A stretch of 64,000 nt of DNA from positions 124,001-188,000 of the forward strand of contig NZ_JBNGOS010000010.1 in the NCBI RefSeq assembly GCF_050589685.1. Reading direction: 5' to 3'. Shown here piece by piece: positions 1 to 9,253 of this stretch. Numbering within the stretch: position 1 is the first letter of the stretch; each line of letters begins with the position of its first letter. Both the position numbers and the translations under genes were made by a program. The notes beneath the pieces were generated by a model that was not told the DNA's origin, ran no database searches, and saw nothing but the letters and a program-made list of their open reading frames with translations. The DNA is from Saccharicrinis sp050589685. GTDB taxonomy: Bacteria; Bacteroidota; Bacteroidia; Bacteroidales; Marinilabiliaceae.

Positions 1-688
1 GCTCGTGCCTATCCAATTTAATCGCTTCGTCGATACGGGCAATCGCTTTCTCAAAATCATTGATATCGTAGTAAATAAATGCACTAAAGCGATATGCATC
101 TGCCACTAAGGGATTTACTTGAATTGCTTCGTCCATATCCCGAACAGCACCGATGGTATCCTTTAAATTAAGCTTGGATATGGCCCTGTTTATATAGGCA
201 CCGTACTGTGCAATATCGATTTTTAACACTGAAGTAAAATCGTCGATACTTTTTTGGTAATCTTTGGTATTCATATATACCAAACCTCTGTTAAAATAAA
301 TTCCTTCGTCCTGCGGACTGAGTTCCAGTCCCTTGCCATAATCTTCCAGTGCTTTTTGATAGGATCCGAATTTGCTTCGTATATCGCCCCTGAACCTATA
401 ATAACTAGCATGAAACGGATTGATCCCGATCGCCTTGTCCATATCTTTTTCGGCTCCTTTTAGATCGTCCAGACTAAACTTGGCATACGCTCTAAAATAG
501 TATGGATCGGCCAAGTAGGGTTTTACGCGTATTACCTTGTTGAAGTAGGAAATAGCCAACACATAGTCTTCGTAATACAACGAATTCCTGCCAATAATCA
601 GCACCCTGTCTGTATCTATTTGTGCATGGCTATTGGCCGAGACGACAAGCAAAAAGAGTATATGAAGGGAATAAAAGATCTTTCTCAT
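1..688 (-). CDS. TPR-repeat secreted protein (C-terminus cut by window edge)
   Basis: Reading the minus strand from an ATG at 688 gives an uninterrupted frame to the window edge, about 229 codons. The first ~22 residues form a signal peptide (MRKIF start, hydrophobic LHILFLLVVS core, cleavage near SHAQ). After it come at least five consecutive tetratricopeptide units of 34 residues, recognisable by repeated pairs such as YFRAYAKFSLDD, YFNRGLVYMNT and YINRAISKLNLKD, each followed by a D-(M/I)-D-x-A-I helix. TPR arrays are protein-protein scaffolds; the partner cannot be told. The protein is presumably periplasmic or attached to the outer membrane. The C-terminus lies outside the window, so a further domain is possible. 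Confidence 0.85.
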   Translation of the reverse strand, partial: MRKIFYSLHILFLLVVSANSHAQIDTDRVLIIGRNSLYYEDYVLAISYFNKVIRVKPYLADPYYFRAYAKFSLDDLKGAEKDMDKAIGINPFHASYYRFRGDIRSKFGSYQKALEDYGKGLELSPQDEGIYFNRGLVYMNTKDYQKSIDDFTSVLKIDIAQYGAYINRAISKLNLKDTIGAVRDMDEAIQVNPLVADAYRFSAFIYYDINDFEKAIARIDEAIKLDRHE

Positions 689-723
689 AAAAAATAACTG
701 TACGGTAATAAGTATCATATACT

Positions 724-769
724 AACCTGGGCAAGCCAAAAACAAACAAGTTATTGGCTTGCCCAGGTT
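724..769. terminator. Strong hairpin downstream of the metallophosphatase
   Basis: A perfect 16-bp stem (724-739 with 754-769) and a 14-nt loop lie between the end of the metallophosphatase and the start of the TPR gene, both on the minus strand. There is no long T-run after it, so it may be a terminator, a processing site or an mRNA-stabilising structure. Confidence 0.5.
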
Positions 770-877
770 AATCGGACAAATATAATAAGTTTAAGGGATT
801 CAACTAAAACCGTACCACACTTTCGGTAAAATAACATGACGGTTCATTTTTGCTGCCCGGTATTATCTTTTCCAGTA

Positions 878-1915
878 TTACCTTTTATTTGCAAAGAGTC
901 CTTGCAATAAGCCAAGTTCTTTTTCCACGAAAACCATATTCTCCATGTTCACCTCGGTTTCTCCTTTCCACCTGTAGGCCGCCAGAACTCCTCCGCTAGC
1001 AATGCAGGAATCAACGCAACAAACATTTTTCTTGGGTGACATGTTTTCTTTGTCCATACAGTAATGACCAAAAAACACAATTGATTCATCCTCGGAATAA
1101 TGTTTATACGGAAAGAGCAATTGTTTTGGAATCGTATAATCGGGCAATCGGAACTTATTACCGTAGCTCAGCTCATAAAAGGTTTTGTTGTCCGCTTCCT
1201 CCCACCACTTAATTCTGAAATTGTTTCTTCTGTTGTTGTTTGAATCCTTGATAATTAAATCATTCGGCAAGTTAAACTCAATTCCTTTGGTGGATTTTGC
1301 AACTGCATTTCCTAACACATGACCGGTATCCACCATATATTCTAAAGTTGTTTTTCGAAAGCGGCCATCTTCCCTGTAATCTTCGATTATGTTGGCATAT
1401 TCATCGTTCCAATAAGCATGCACCACTTTAATATCCCCGAAATCGAGATGAATGGGCAAGGTCCTTAACCATTTCACATAACCTTTCAGGAGTTTCTCTT
1501 CGCCGTAAAACTCTTGCCTTACTTGTTCGACCAGTTTTTTATTTGAGTAGGAAAGTTTTTTGAAGGGTTTCCCCTCTTTGTTTTTAGTAAGATGATAGAT
1601 CGCATAAAGCTCATGATTCCCTAATATAGCATGTGCAAATCCATAGCTAACCATTCCCCGCACAGTTTCCAGAACTCTGCGTGAATCTGGTCCCCTGTTT
1701 ATAAAATCGCCCACAAATATAGCCTTGCGGTGGGCATGACGCCAAACGCCATACATTTTGGTATATCCCAGCTTTAAGAGCAGCTCTTCCAGTTCGTTGG
1801 CATTACCATGAACATCTCCTATTATATCGTAGAAACATTTTTCCTGAATTATATTTCTTTTTTCGCCTTTAACCTGCTCCAAAATTCGATATATTTGATT
1901 ATTGTTATCGTCCAA
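878..1915 (-). CDS. Metallophosphoesterase of the PrpE/Ser-Thr phosphatase type
   Basis: The 345-residue protein carries the calcineurin-like metallophosphatase signature: GDVHG near residue 32, GDFINRGPDS near 69, GNHE near 98 and a late GHY motif near 285 that supply the two-metal site ligands. This order is that of symmetrical Ap4A hydrolases (PrpE type) and bacterial Ser/Thr phosphatases. The family has GDxVDRGP; here it reads GDFINRGP, so the usual Asp is replaced by Asn, a variation seen in some hydrolases of the superfamily. The substrate could be a dinucleoside polyphosphate or a phosphoprotein. It is cytoplasmic, with no signal peptide. Its start codon is only 39 bp from the ATG of the divergent oxidoreductase gene, so the two probably share a promoter region. 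Confidence 0.85.
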   Translation of the reverse strand: MDDNNNQIYRILEQVKGEKRNIIQEKCFYDIIGDVHGNANELEELLLKLGYTKMYGVWRHAHRKAIFVGDFINRGPDSRRVLETVRGMVSYGFAHAILGNHELYAIYHLTKNKEGKPFKKLSYSNKKLVEQVRQEFYGEEKLLKGYVKWLRTLPIHLDFGDIKVVHAYWNDEYANIIEDYREDGRFRKTTLEYMVDTGHVLGNAVAKSTKGIEFNLPNDLIIKDSNNNRRNNFRIKWWEEADNKTFYELSYGNKFRLPDYTIPKQLLFPYKHYSEDESIVFFGHYCMDKENMSPKKNVCCVDSCIASGGVLAAYRWKGETEVNMENMVFVEKELGLLQGLFANKR

Positions 1916-1954
1916 AAGTATAACATTTGCTTTTATTTTAAAAACAAATTTTCC

Positions 1955-2929
1955 ATGACAAAAATAATTAATTGGGGTATCATAGGTTGCGGGGATGTTA
2001 CAGAGAAAAAAAGTGGTCCTGCTTTCAACAAGATCGATAATTCTAAGCTAATGGCAGTTATGAGGCGCAACTTATTAAAAGCCAAGGACTATGCACAAAG
2101 GCACGATGTTCCATATTATTATAACGATGCCGCTCAGCTGATATCGTCTCCTAACGTTGATGCCATATATGTTGCCACACCACCATCTACACATGCCTAT
2201 TATGCCATCTGTGCCATGAAAGCAGGAAAACCGGTGTATGTTGAAAAACCTATGGCCACATCATACCAGGAATGCCAGGAAATGAATCGTGTATCAAAAG
2301 AAACAGGAGTTCCGCTATTTGTGGCCTACTACAGGCGAACACTGCCAGGCTTTTTGAAAGTAAAAGAACTGGTTGACAATAATACCATTGGCAAACCTCT
2401 TGCGGTGAACATTCGTTTGACGCGTCCAGCCAACGAAGATGAAAAGAACAAAGCCTGGAGGGTAGAAAAGTCTGTTGCAGGTGGAGGTATTTTTTACGAC
2501 CTGGCATCTCATCAACTCGATTTTTTGGACTTTTTATTTGGCCCCATAGTTGAAGCTAAAGGATTTTCGTCCAATAATAACTCCTGGTATCAGGTTGAAG
2601 ATACGGTAACTGCCTGCTTTAAATTCACGGACGGGCTAGTCGGTAACGGCCTCTGGAGTTTTGTGACCACAGATGAAGCCCAAAGGGATACTATAGAAAT
2701 AATTGGGACAGAAGGTACGGTCATTTTTAGCTGTTTTGGACACCGAGCTATTCAATTACATACGCATAGTGGAACCTTGGAGTTTCCCTATCTGAATCCG
2801 GAAAACATTCAATACAACCTGATTAAGCAAGTTACGGAACACCTGAATGCAGGAAAACCTTGTGTCAGTACCGGTATTACTGCTGCAAGAACCAACAAGA
2901 TATTGGAAGATATAATTAATTGTGGATAA
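1955..2929 (+). CDS. Gfo/Idh/MocA-family NAD(P)-dependent oxidoreductase
   Basis: The ATG at 1955 is chosen because it gives the standard family N-terminus (TKIINWGIIGCGDV), with the Rossmann GxGxxG-type loop GIIGCGDV near residue 8. An upstream in-frame ATG would add 49 residues that overlap the divergent gene and resemble nothing. Further family marks are ATPPSTHA (about residue 70), the EKPMA catalytic-lysine motif (about 98) and a C-terminal half that begins with the sheet of the GFO_IDH_MocA C domain, including GGGIFYDLASHQLD (about residue 175), with the His usually found at the sugar site. Such enzymes oxidise or epimerise sugars, inositols or related polyols; the substrate is not evident. 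The 324-residue length is normal. The stop overlaps the longest possible frame of the following kinase gene. Confidence 0.9.
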   Translation: MTKIINWGIIGCGDVTEKKSGPAFNKIDNSKLMAVMRRNLLKAKDYAQRHDVPYYYNDAAQLISSPNVDAIYVATPPSTHAYYAICAMKAGKPVYVEKPMATSYQECQEMNRVSKETGVPLFVAYYRRTLPGFLKVKELVDNNTIGKPLAVNIRLTRPANEDEKNKAWRVEKSVAGGGIFYDLASHQLDFLDFLFGPIVEAKGFSSNNNSWYQVEDTVTACFKFTDGLVGNGLWSFVTTDEAQRDTIEIIGTEGTVIFSCFGHRAIQLHTHSGTLEFPYLNPENIQYNLIKQVTEHLNAGKPCVSTGITAARTNKILEDIINCG

Positions 2930-3047
2930 TGCCAGATTAAATAATGATGGTCATTACTTCAATAATTTATTATCTTTCGCAAAAATGAACAAGTACACCA
3001 ACTTTCAGTTTATCAAATCGCTCCAAGTTGGTCCTCAAATACCCGGA

Positions 3048-6000
3048 ATGAGCGTTAAATTAAAACTATTATTGTTATTGGTTTTGTCGTTGACCCCTAT
3101 ATCAATACAATCACAAGCCATAGATTATCACGGATCACCTTATTTGCAGAACTATAATCCTAGCGTCAATAATTCATATTCCCAACTGTGGGATATAGAC
3201 CAGGATCAAAGAGGAATCATGTACTTTGGCGGTACAGAGGGTTTGTTTGAATTTGACGGAACAAACTGGAGGCATTATCCAATGCCCAAACATTCTATTG
3301 TCAGATCGTTGGCTGTTGATTCGTTGGGTACTGTTTTTATTGGAGGCAATAATGATTTTGGTTTTTTTAAACCGAATCAAATCGGTACATTAAAATATCA
3401 TTCTCTGACCCACCTGGTTCCTAACGATGCACCTTATTTCCAGAGCATTTGGAGGATATACACCTCGGAACAGGGCGTTTATTTCTTCTCTCGAAAAAGG
3501 ATATTCAGATATATAAATAATACTATTGAGGTAATACCTGTTAATCTTCAACTACCCTGTGCTTATTTAATTAACGGCGATATTTTTATTAAGGACAGGA
3601 CAAACGGCTTAGCAAGAATTGATGGCAACCAAATAGTGTTATTAAAAAATTGTGAAGAACTCAGTACTATCGAACAAGGATATTTTTTTATAAACTCATT
3701 TTCTGATACTGAATTATTGATTTCATTTAGTAAAACAAACCACTTTTATAAATATAACCTAAATACACAAACCCTAACGAACCATCATATCCCCGAAGCT
3801 ACCAGAAAATATTTGGCCGAAAACTATCAGTTTAGCACTGCAGACCTGGAAAACGGTACGATTGCCATAGGTACGTCCAGGGGGGGCGTTATTATTATTA
3901 ATAAACAGGGAGAAATTGTTGAGCTGATAAATTCAAATCGTGGACTCAGCACCGACCTGGTCTCTAGTGTTTTTCTTGATTCAGAAAAAAACCTGTGGTC
4001 CACTTCCAGGAAAGGCATTTCCCGTATAGACATTAGTTATCCGGCTAATTTTTATTACAAAAAGCAAGGTCTCGAAGCTAACGTTGTTTGTTCTAAGTTT
4101 CATAACGGAACCCAATACATTGGAACAGATATTAAATTTTATTATTTACCGCCGTATCAGTTGAAATTATCAAACGACAATCATGTTGTTAAGAGTATTG
4201 CAAAACCGTTCGCACCCAATCAAATTATTGATGTAAACGGACATTTACTGTTATGCAATTGGTATGGTGTTGAAGAAATTGTCAACGATAAATCAAAAAC
4301 TTTCTATCAGGGGCTAACTAGGGTGTTTTGTGCTGCCCATGATAAACAATACCCTAACAAAATAGCTCTTGGACAGAACAACGCTGTGGTGATTTGTACA
4401 TTTAAAGAGACAGGGGTAAACAAAGACTTAGTTTTGACCGATACCCTTAGTATTGAAGACAACAATATCAGTCAGATAAGATCCATGGCTTTCGATAACG
4501 ATGGAAACTTATGGTTAGCCTCCTTAAACGAAGGAATATTTTTGATAAGATTCATGAGCAAGGACTTAAAATCATATCATATCTCGCATTTCTCTGAAAA
4601 AAATGGCTTGCCCAACATACTTCTGGAATCTTTGGTAACTAAATTTAATCACAAAATTAACATTAGTACTCCGAAAGGAATATATAAAGCCGTATTACCG
4701 CCGGCTGGTAGCCCTGATTCGCTAACCCGGTTTACGCATGACAAATATTGGGGCAAAACATTTACCGAAGATTCGTGTGCCGTTCGTATGATAGAACAGA
4801 TTGACAGTATTTCTTATTTTATATCGGGAGACAAAACAGGAATACTAACGGTACAAGACAGCAATGCTCAGTTTAATTTTAAGCCATTTTTAAAGTTAGG
4901 CCAAATAAGCTCTGTTTCCGTAGAAAATAACAGGTATATTAACTTAGGTCAGTTCGAGTCCTTTTGTACTTTTGACAGCCAAAATAAAAAAGACTATGCA
5001 CGTCCTTTTAATGTACTTATTCGAAAGGTAATTATCTCCACCAACGACTCCATCCTGTTTGACGGAGCCTTTCTTAACCCAACAGGAAAAAAAGTGATAA
5101 ATAACCAAACCGAAGAATTCATACCTACTCTGGAAAATAGGTTTAACAGCTTGAGAATTAATTTCAGCGCCAATTTCCTCGAATCTTCCGAGAAAAACCA
5201 ATATAGCTACATGATTGAGGGGTTCGATAAAGATTGGAGTCCTTGGTCCCCGACAGCTTCGGCCGTATACACGAATATTCCGCATGGCAAGTTAAAATTT
5301 AAAGTGAAGGCTAAAAATGTTTACGGAACGGTTAGTGAAATTAGCACCTATTCGTTTTTGGTTAAACCGGCCTGGTATCAAACCAAATGGGCCTATATTC
5401 TGTACTGCTTGCTAAGTATTTTTTTAATAGCACTTATCGCAAAATTGTACAATCGTAACCTGACCCTGAAAAATACCAAATTGGAAACGATGGTTAAAAA
5501 ACGAACGCACGAACTAGAAGAAACCATCGATAAATTAAAAGATACCCAGTCGACCCTGGTTCAGCAGGAAAAAATGGCTTCGTTGGGAATTCTAACTGCT
5601 GGCGTAGCGCATGAAATAAACAATCCGTTGAACTATATTCTGGGTGGCTATACAGGACTTGATTTTTATTTTCGGGAACACGAAATTGAGGATGAAGAGG
5701 TTCAGTTACTTATGGATAGCATTAAAATAGGCGTTGACAGGGCGGCGGATATTGTGGCTGGACTGAACCAGTTTAGCCGAACCAAAAACACTTTTGACGA
5801 AAAATGCGACCTGCACTCTATAATAGATAACAGTATTTTAATGATCAAGCACCTATTAAAAACCCGTATTAAATTGGTTAAAAACTACGATGCTGAATCA
5901 TCAACAGTTTTGGGTAATGTAGGAAAACTGCATCAAGTATTTATCAATATACTTACCAATTCGTGCCAGGCAATTAAAGGCAAGGGCATTATAACCATTA

Positions 6001-6239
6001 CCACAAATATCCTGGAGCAGTCTTTAATCATTAAAATATTTGACACGGGGGAAGGAATAAACAACGATAATCTCGATAAAATTACCGACCCATTCTTCAC
6101 AACCAAGGATCCCGGGGAGGGATCCGGTCTGGGATTATCCATCACCTACAAGATAATTCAGGAACACAATGGGAAATTAGAATTTACATCGGAACTAGGA
6201 AGAAGTACTACGGCGTTAATAACATTGCCCTTGATATAA
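3048..6239 (+). CDS. Propeller / Y_Y_Y sensor histidine kinase without receiver domain
   Basis: Layout of the 1063-residue protein: signal peptide (MSVKLKLLLLLVLSL), a periplasmic region of ~650 residues of two-component-regulator propeller repeats (for example LWDIDQDQRGIMYFGGTEGLFEFDG), a Y_Y_Y Ig-like domain ending before about residue 770, one membrane helix (WAYILYCLLSIFLIALIAKLY), a coiled-coil linker, then HisKA with H-box AHEINNP (His855) and HATPase_c with N-box NILTNSCQA, G1 DTGEG and GSGLGLSI. Unlike the hybrid sensors used for polysaccharide sensing in Bacteroidota, it ends right after the ATPase domain and has no receiver or AraC domain, so it must pass phosphate to a separate regulator. 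None is adjacent. Starts at 2922 or 2985 are also open; 3048 puts the signal peptide first. Confidence 0.9.
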   Translation: MSVKLKLLLLLVLSLTPISIQSQAIDYHGSPYLQNYNPSVNNSYSQLWDIDQDQRGIMYFGGTEGLFEFDGTNWRHYPMPKHSIVRSLAVDSLGTVFIGGNNDFGFFKPNQIGTLKYHSLTHLVPNDAPYFQSIWRIYTSEQGVYFFSRKRIFRYINNTIEVIPVNLQLPCAYLINGDIFIKDRTNGLARIDGNQIVLLKNCEELSTIEQGYFFINSFSDTELLISFSKTNHFYKYNLNTQTLTNHHIPEATRKYLAENYQFSTADLENGTIAIGTSRGGVIIINKQGEIVELINSNRGLSTDLVSSVFLDSEKNLWSTSRKGISRIDISYPANFYYKKQGLEANVVCSKFHNGTQYIGTDIKFYYLPPYQLKLSNDNHVVKSIAKPFAPNQIIDVNGHLLLCNWYGVEEIVNDKSKTFYQGLTRVFCAAHDKQYPNKIALGQNNAVVICTFKETGVNKDLVLTDTLSIEDNNISQIRSMAFDNDGNLWLASLNEGIFLIRFMSKDLKSYHISHFSEKNGLPNILLESLVTKFNHKINISTPKGIYKAVLPPAGSPDSLTRFTHDKYWGKTFTEDSCAVRMIEQIDSISYFISGDKTGILTVQDSNAQFNFKPFLKLGQISSVSVENNRYINLGQFESFCTFDSQNKKDYARPFNVLIRKVIISTNDSILFDGAFLNPTGKKVINNQTEEFIPTLENRFNSLRINFSANFLESSEKNQYSYMIEGFDKDWSPWSPTASAVYTNIPHGKLKFKVKAKNVYGTVSEISTYSFLVKPAWYQTKWAYILYCLLSIFLIALIAKLYNRNLTLKNTKLETMVKKRTHELEETIDKLKDTQSTLVQQEKMASLGILTAGVAHEINNPLNYILGGYTGLDFYFREHEIEDEEVQLLMDSIKIGVDRAADIVAGLNQFSRTKNTFDEKCDLHSIIDNSILMIKHLLKTRIKLVKNYDAESSTVLGNVGKLHQVFINILTNSCQAIKGKGIITITTNILEQSLIIKIFDTGEGINNDNLDKITDPFFTTKDPGEGSGLGLSITYKIIQEHNGKLEFTSELGRSTTALITLPLI

Positions 6240-6303
6240 ACCAAGCTGTCGAAAATTAAAATCTTGTAGGTTGACGAATCGGCATGAACACATTCTATTG
6301 CAA

Positions 6304-6335
6304 AAGGCCAATTTGTGTTGGAACAAATTGGCCTT
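6304..6335. terminator. Bidirectional terminator between kinase and ald
   Basis: A perfect 13-bp stem (6304-6316 with 6323-6335) and a 6-nt loop lie between two convergent genes, the kinase ending at 6239 and alanine dehydrogenase ending at 6365. Confidence 0.75.
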
Positions 6336-6364
6336 CAAATTACATCTGTGAAATATATATTCTG

Positions 6365-7477
6365 TTATAATATGTTTTCCACGGGTACGTATGGCAAATC
6401 AAAAGCAGTAGAAACACCTTCGTAAACCACATCACCTTTCACAATATTTAGCCCTAACTTTAAAGCTGAATTGTCCTGACATGCTTTTTTCCACCCCTTT
6501 TTTGCCAGCTCCAATGCATACGGCAAAGTAGCGTTAGTTAATGCCATTGTTGATGTAAAAGGTACTGCACCAGGCATATTTGCAACTGTATAATGGATAA
6601 CATCATCAATAATATATGTAGGATCTTCATGTGTGGTTGGTTTGGAAGTCTCGAAACAACCACCTTGGTCAATAGCAACATCAACCAATACGCATCCTTG
6701 TTTCATGGTAGGCAGCATATCGCGCGTTATCAATTTGGGTGCTTTGGCTCCGGGAATCAATACAGCACCAATGATTAAGTCCATTTTACGAACTTCTTCC
6801 CGGATGCGCATCTCATTGGCTGCCAAAGTACTTACGTTGGCAGGCATAATATCATCCAAATAACGTAAGCGCTCTAAACTTTTGTCCATGATAGTTACAT
6901 TGGCACCCATTCCTGCCGCCATTTTTGCGGCCTGGGTACCTACAACACCACCACCGATCACTAATACTTTAGCAGGACGAACCCCAGGAACGCCTCCTAA
7001 CAACACTCCGCGTCCTTTGTACGTTCTTTCTAAATACTTTGCGCCTTCCTGCGTAGCCATTCTACCGGCTACCTCCGACATTGGAACCAATAACGGAAGC
7101 TTTTTGTCGGGGGTTTCCACGGTTTCGTAACTTAAACAAATTGCTTTTTGCTCAATCATGGCCTTGGTTAATGGCTCACAAGATGCAAAATGAAAATAAG
7201 TGAACAATAACTGATTTTCTTTAATCAATTTATATTCCGGCTCAATAGGTTCTTTTACCTTCACAATCATTTCAGCAATAGCATATACCTCTTCAATGGT
7301 GGGTAAAATTTTGGCGCCAACCTTTACGTAATTCTCGTCGAAAAAATCGGTACCTTCGCCTGCGGTAGATTGTACATATACAGTGTGACCAGCCTTAACA
7401 CACTCTAATACTCCGGCCGGAGTCATACCAACCCTATTTTCGGAAGGTTTAATTTCCTTAGGAACACCTATAATCAT
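6365..7477 (-). CDS. ald: Alanine dehydrogenase
   Basis: The 370-residue protein matches L-alanine dehydrogenase over its full length. It reversibly deaminates alanine to pyruvate and ammonia with NAD. Visible marks are the N-terminal signature KEIKPSENRVGMTP with the substrate-binding Arg, KVKEP near residue 75, HFA with the catalytic His near 96, the NAD loop GGGVVGTQAAKMAAGMGA near residue 175, VDVAIDQGG with the catalytic Asp near 270, and ANMPGAVP near 300. It is cytoplasmic and usually hexameric. It stands alone, convergent with the kinase and divergent from the ATP-grasp-like gene. It probably links amino-acid catabolism to pyruvate. Confidence 0.97.
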   Translation of the reverse strand: MIIGVPKEIKPSENRVGMTPAGVLECVKAGHTVYVQSTAGEGTDFFDENYVKVGAKILPTIEEVYAIAEMIVKVKEPIEPEYKLIKENQLLFTYFHFASCEPLTKAMIEQKAICLSYETVETPDKKLPLLVPMSEVAGRMATQEGAKYLERTYKGRGVLLGGVPGVRPAKVLVIGGGVVGTQAAKMAAGMGANVTIMDKSLERLRYLDDIMPANVSTLAANEMRIREEVRKMDLIIGAVLIPGAKAPKLITRDMLPTMKQGCVLVDVAIDQGGCFETSKPTTHEDPTYIIDDVIHYTVANMPGAVPFTSTMALTNATLPYALELAKKGWKKACQDNSALKLGLNIVKGDVVYEGVSTAFDLPYVPVENIL

Positions 7478-7645
7478 TGCTCTAAACTTTAAAATATTTA
7501 TTGAATAGTTTTGTCATTTCAAATTAAGAAATTACTTTGTTTATGCACTATGAATATTGTCAGGCAAAAAAGCTGTTTAAAATCATGGTAATTATTTATA
7601 AAAATCGTCAAATTAATCAGAAACCCTATAGTTGGGATGGCTATT

Positions 7646-7661
7646 GCACTTATAAGTGCAT
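7646..7661. repeat. 16-bp perfect palindrome in a divergent intergenic region
   Basis: TGCACTTATAAGTGCA is perfectly self-complementary and is followed by five T residues. It lies between the divergent ald and ATP-grasp-like genes, 44 bp before the start at 7705. It could be an operator for the plus-strand gene or a small hairpin; the sequence does not decide. Confidence 0.35.
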
Positions 7662-7704
7662 TTTTCACAAAGCACACCCGATATTTTTTTCAGTTAATAC
7701 ATAA

Positions 7705-8916
7705 ATGACAGATATTTTCATCTATAACCCCACGGGCGAAATGGCAATCGCCAATGGCATGGTCAGTTATATGCCTCCTAAAAACCTAAGGCATTTTGAA
7801 AGTGATTTAGCTTTTCTGCCCTCCTTTTTTGCATCGAAAGGCGATATAATCCTCACCCCCAATCTTCCGAACCCCGCTTTTTTAGAACAATGGTATGCCT
7901 TAGGACTTGTAAAGATTCGTTATTTAAGCTCGTTGAAACAAACAAACAGCAACTTAAATTATATCAGACCCTGGAGTTGGAATCCCGCCATACATCATAA
8001 AACCAAACATTTGAAAGCGAATACTTCAGATGATTTTAAAACGTCGCCTAATTTTAGCTGGAAAGATAGCAGTATGGCATTTTTTAGCAGGGATACCACG
8101 AACAAAGTCCAAAAGTATATTCACGAATCAGATGTGATAAATCCAATCATTAATATACCATCTCCAGCTATTTCACTTACTTCATTGGAAGATTTCAATT
8201 CGTGGATGAGCAAGCAAAAAACGGCTATTTTAAAAATGCCATGGAGTTCCTCGGGAAGAGGAATTCACGTTATTGCACCGCATAAAAATCTTCATGCGAA
8301 TTACCCTTGGATAAAGGGAGCCATAAAACAACAAGGGTTCTTAACAGCAGAACCTTTGTTGGATAAAGTTTTTGATTTCTCCTTTCAATTGGAGATCAAG
8401 CAAGATGGAGAAATTGACTTTTTAGGTATCTCATATTTTATAAATGACGAAAAGGGACACTTTGTTGGTGGAAATATAAATTGGCCTCACCAAATAAATG
8501 AAATTAGTAATTTTCTGCAAGTTGATTTACTTAAAAATGTATCCTTGATTCTAATTGAAGCTTTAAAAACAGTTTCCCCGCATGATTATTACGAAGGCCC
8601 TATTGGTGTGGATGCCATCCTATATAAGGATATTAAAGGAAATTTAAAAATTCATCCTTGTGTTGATATAAACTGGCGATACAACATGGGTATTGTCAAT
8701 ATCTCCCTGCCTAAATTTGTGGATGAAAACGCTATTGGATTTTGGAAAGTGTCGTCATTCCGGAAAGGTGAATGGAACAAATTTATAGAATCAAATAAAA
8801 AAACTAAGCCACTTATAACTAGCGCTTTTAATAAGATATCCAGCGGTTTTATTAATATGACTCCCGCAAACGAACAAGCAGCATTTGGTGTATGGATGGA
8901 GGTATGGCCTAAATAA
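7705..8916 (+). CDS. ATP-grasp-like protein of unknown function
   Basis: This 403-residue cytoplasmic protein has no signal peptide. I recognise features that resemble the ATP-grasp fold but not a named family. There is a lysine plus glycine-rich loop (LKMPWSSSGRGIHVI, about residue 175) of the kind that covers ATP. About 30 residues later comes AEPLLDK. A distal segment with acidic and Asn residues (HPCVDINWRYNMG, about residue 320) is placed where ATP-grasp enzymes keep the Mg ligands (E/D...N). The N-terminal ~130 residues (MTDIFIYNPTGEMAI) look like a substrate-binding alpha/beta domain. ATP-grasp enzymes ligate a carboxylate to an amine or thiol; no substrate can be proposed. The gene is monocistronic and followed directly by an inverted-repeat element. 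Confidence 0.8.
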   Translation: MTDIFIYNPTGEMAIANGMVSYMPPKNLRHFESDLAFLPSFFASKGDIILTPNLPNPAFLEQWYALGLVKIRYLSSLKQTNSNLNYIRPWSWNPAIHHKTKHLKANTSDDFKTSPNFSWKDSSMAFFSRDTTNKVQKYIHESDVINPIINIPSPAISLTSLEDFNSWMSKQKTAILKMPWSSSGRGIHVIAPHKNLHANYPWIKGAIKQQGFLTAEPLLDKVFDFSFQLEIKQDGEIDFLGISYFINDEKGHFVGGNINWPHQINEISNFLQVDLLKNVSLILIEALKTVSPHDYYEGPIGVDAILYKDIKGNLKIHPCVDINWRYNMGIVNISLPKFVDENAIGFWKVSSFRKGEWNKFIESNKKTKPLITSAFNKISSGFINMTPANEQAAFGVWMEVWPK

Positions 8917-8923
8917 AACGTCC

Positions 8924-9082
8924 TTAAACCCGCAATATGCATTAGAAAATCTATTACACATTGAAATTGTTTCAAAACAAGACACTCCGCTGCTTCACTT
9001 CAACTCACCATAACGATGAAAACCTAGTAAGATTGCACTTTCAATGTTCACGACGAAGTTCTAATGCATAATCCGGGTTAAA
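8924..9082. mobile_element. MITE-like element with 24-bp terminal inverted repeats
   Basis: The left end (8924-8947) and the reverse complement of the right end (9059-9082) match at 21 of 24 positions, giving a 159-bp unit with no coding capacity. The internal segment after the left end (about 8948-9020) is also found at 50451-50569 in the opposite orientation, and the first 22 bases recur exactly at the right edge of the window. Short length, terminal inverted repeats and dispersed copies fit a non-autonomous transposable element or the remains of an IS end. No clear target-site duplication was seen. Confidence 0.6.
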
Positions 9083-9253
9083 CTATTTTGATATAGATTA
9101 CGAGAAGGTTTTGAGCCTCGCTTTGGGATTGATTATAATAACTTTGAAACCCGGGAACCTACCATATAATGCCCGGGAAAATAGTTTGGTGAGCTTTGGG
9201 GAGATCAACAAAGCAAGTTTCAAGTCATTCTTTTCATACAAAAATGGTTTCCA

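Noticed and set aside
9083..9250. An open frame downstream of the first element with a run of plausible residues (KPGNLPYNAREN...)
   Set aside because: Ends at the convergent putP gene, has no ribosome site or family likeness, and differs from the repeat; most likely chance.
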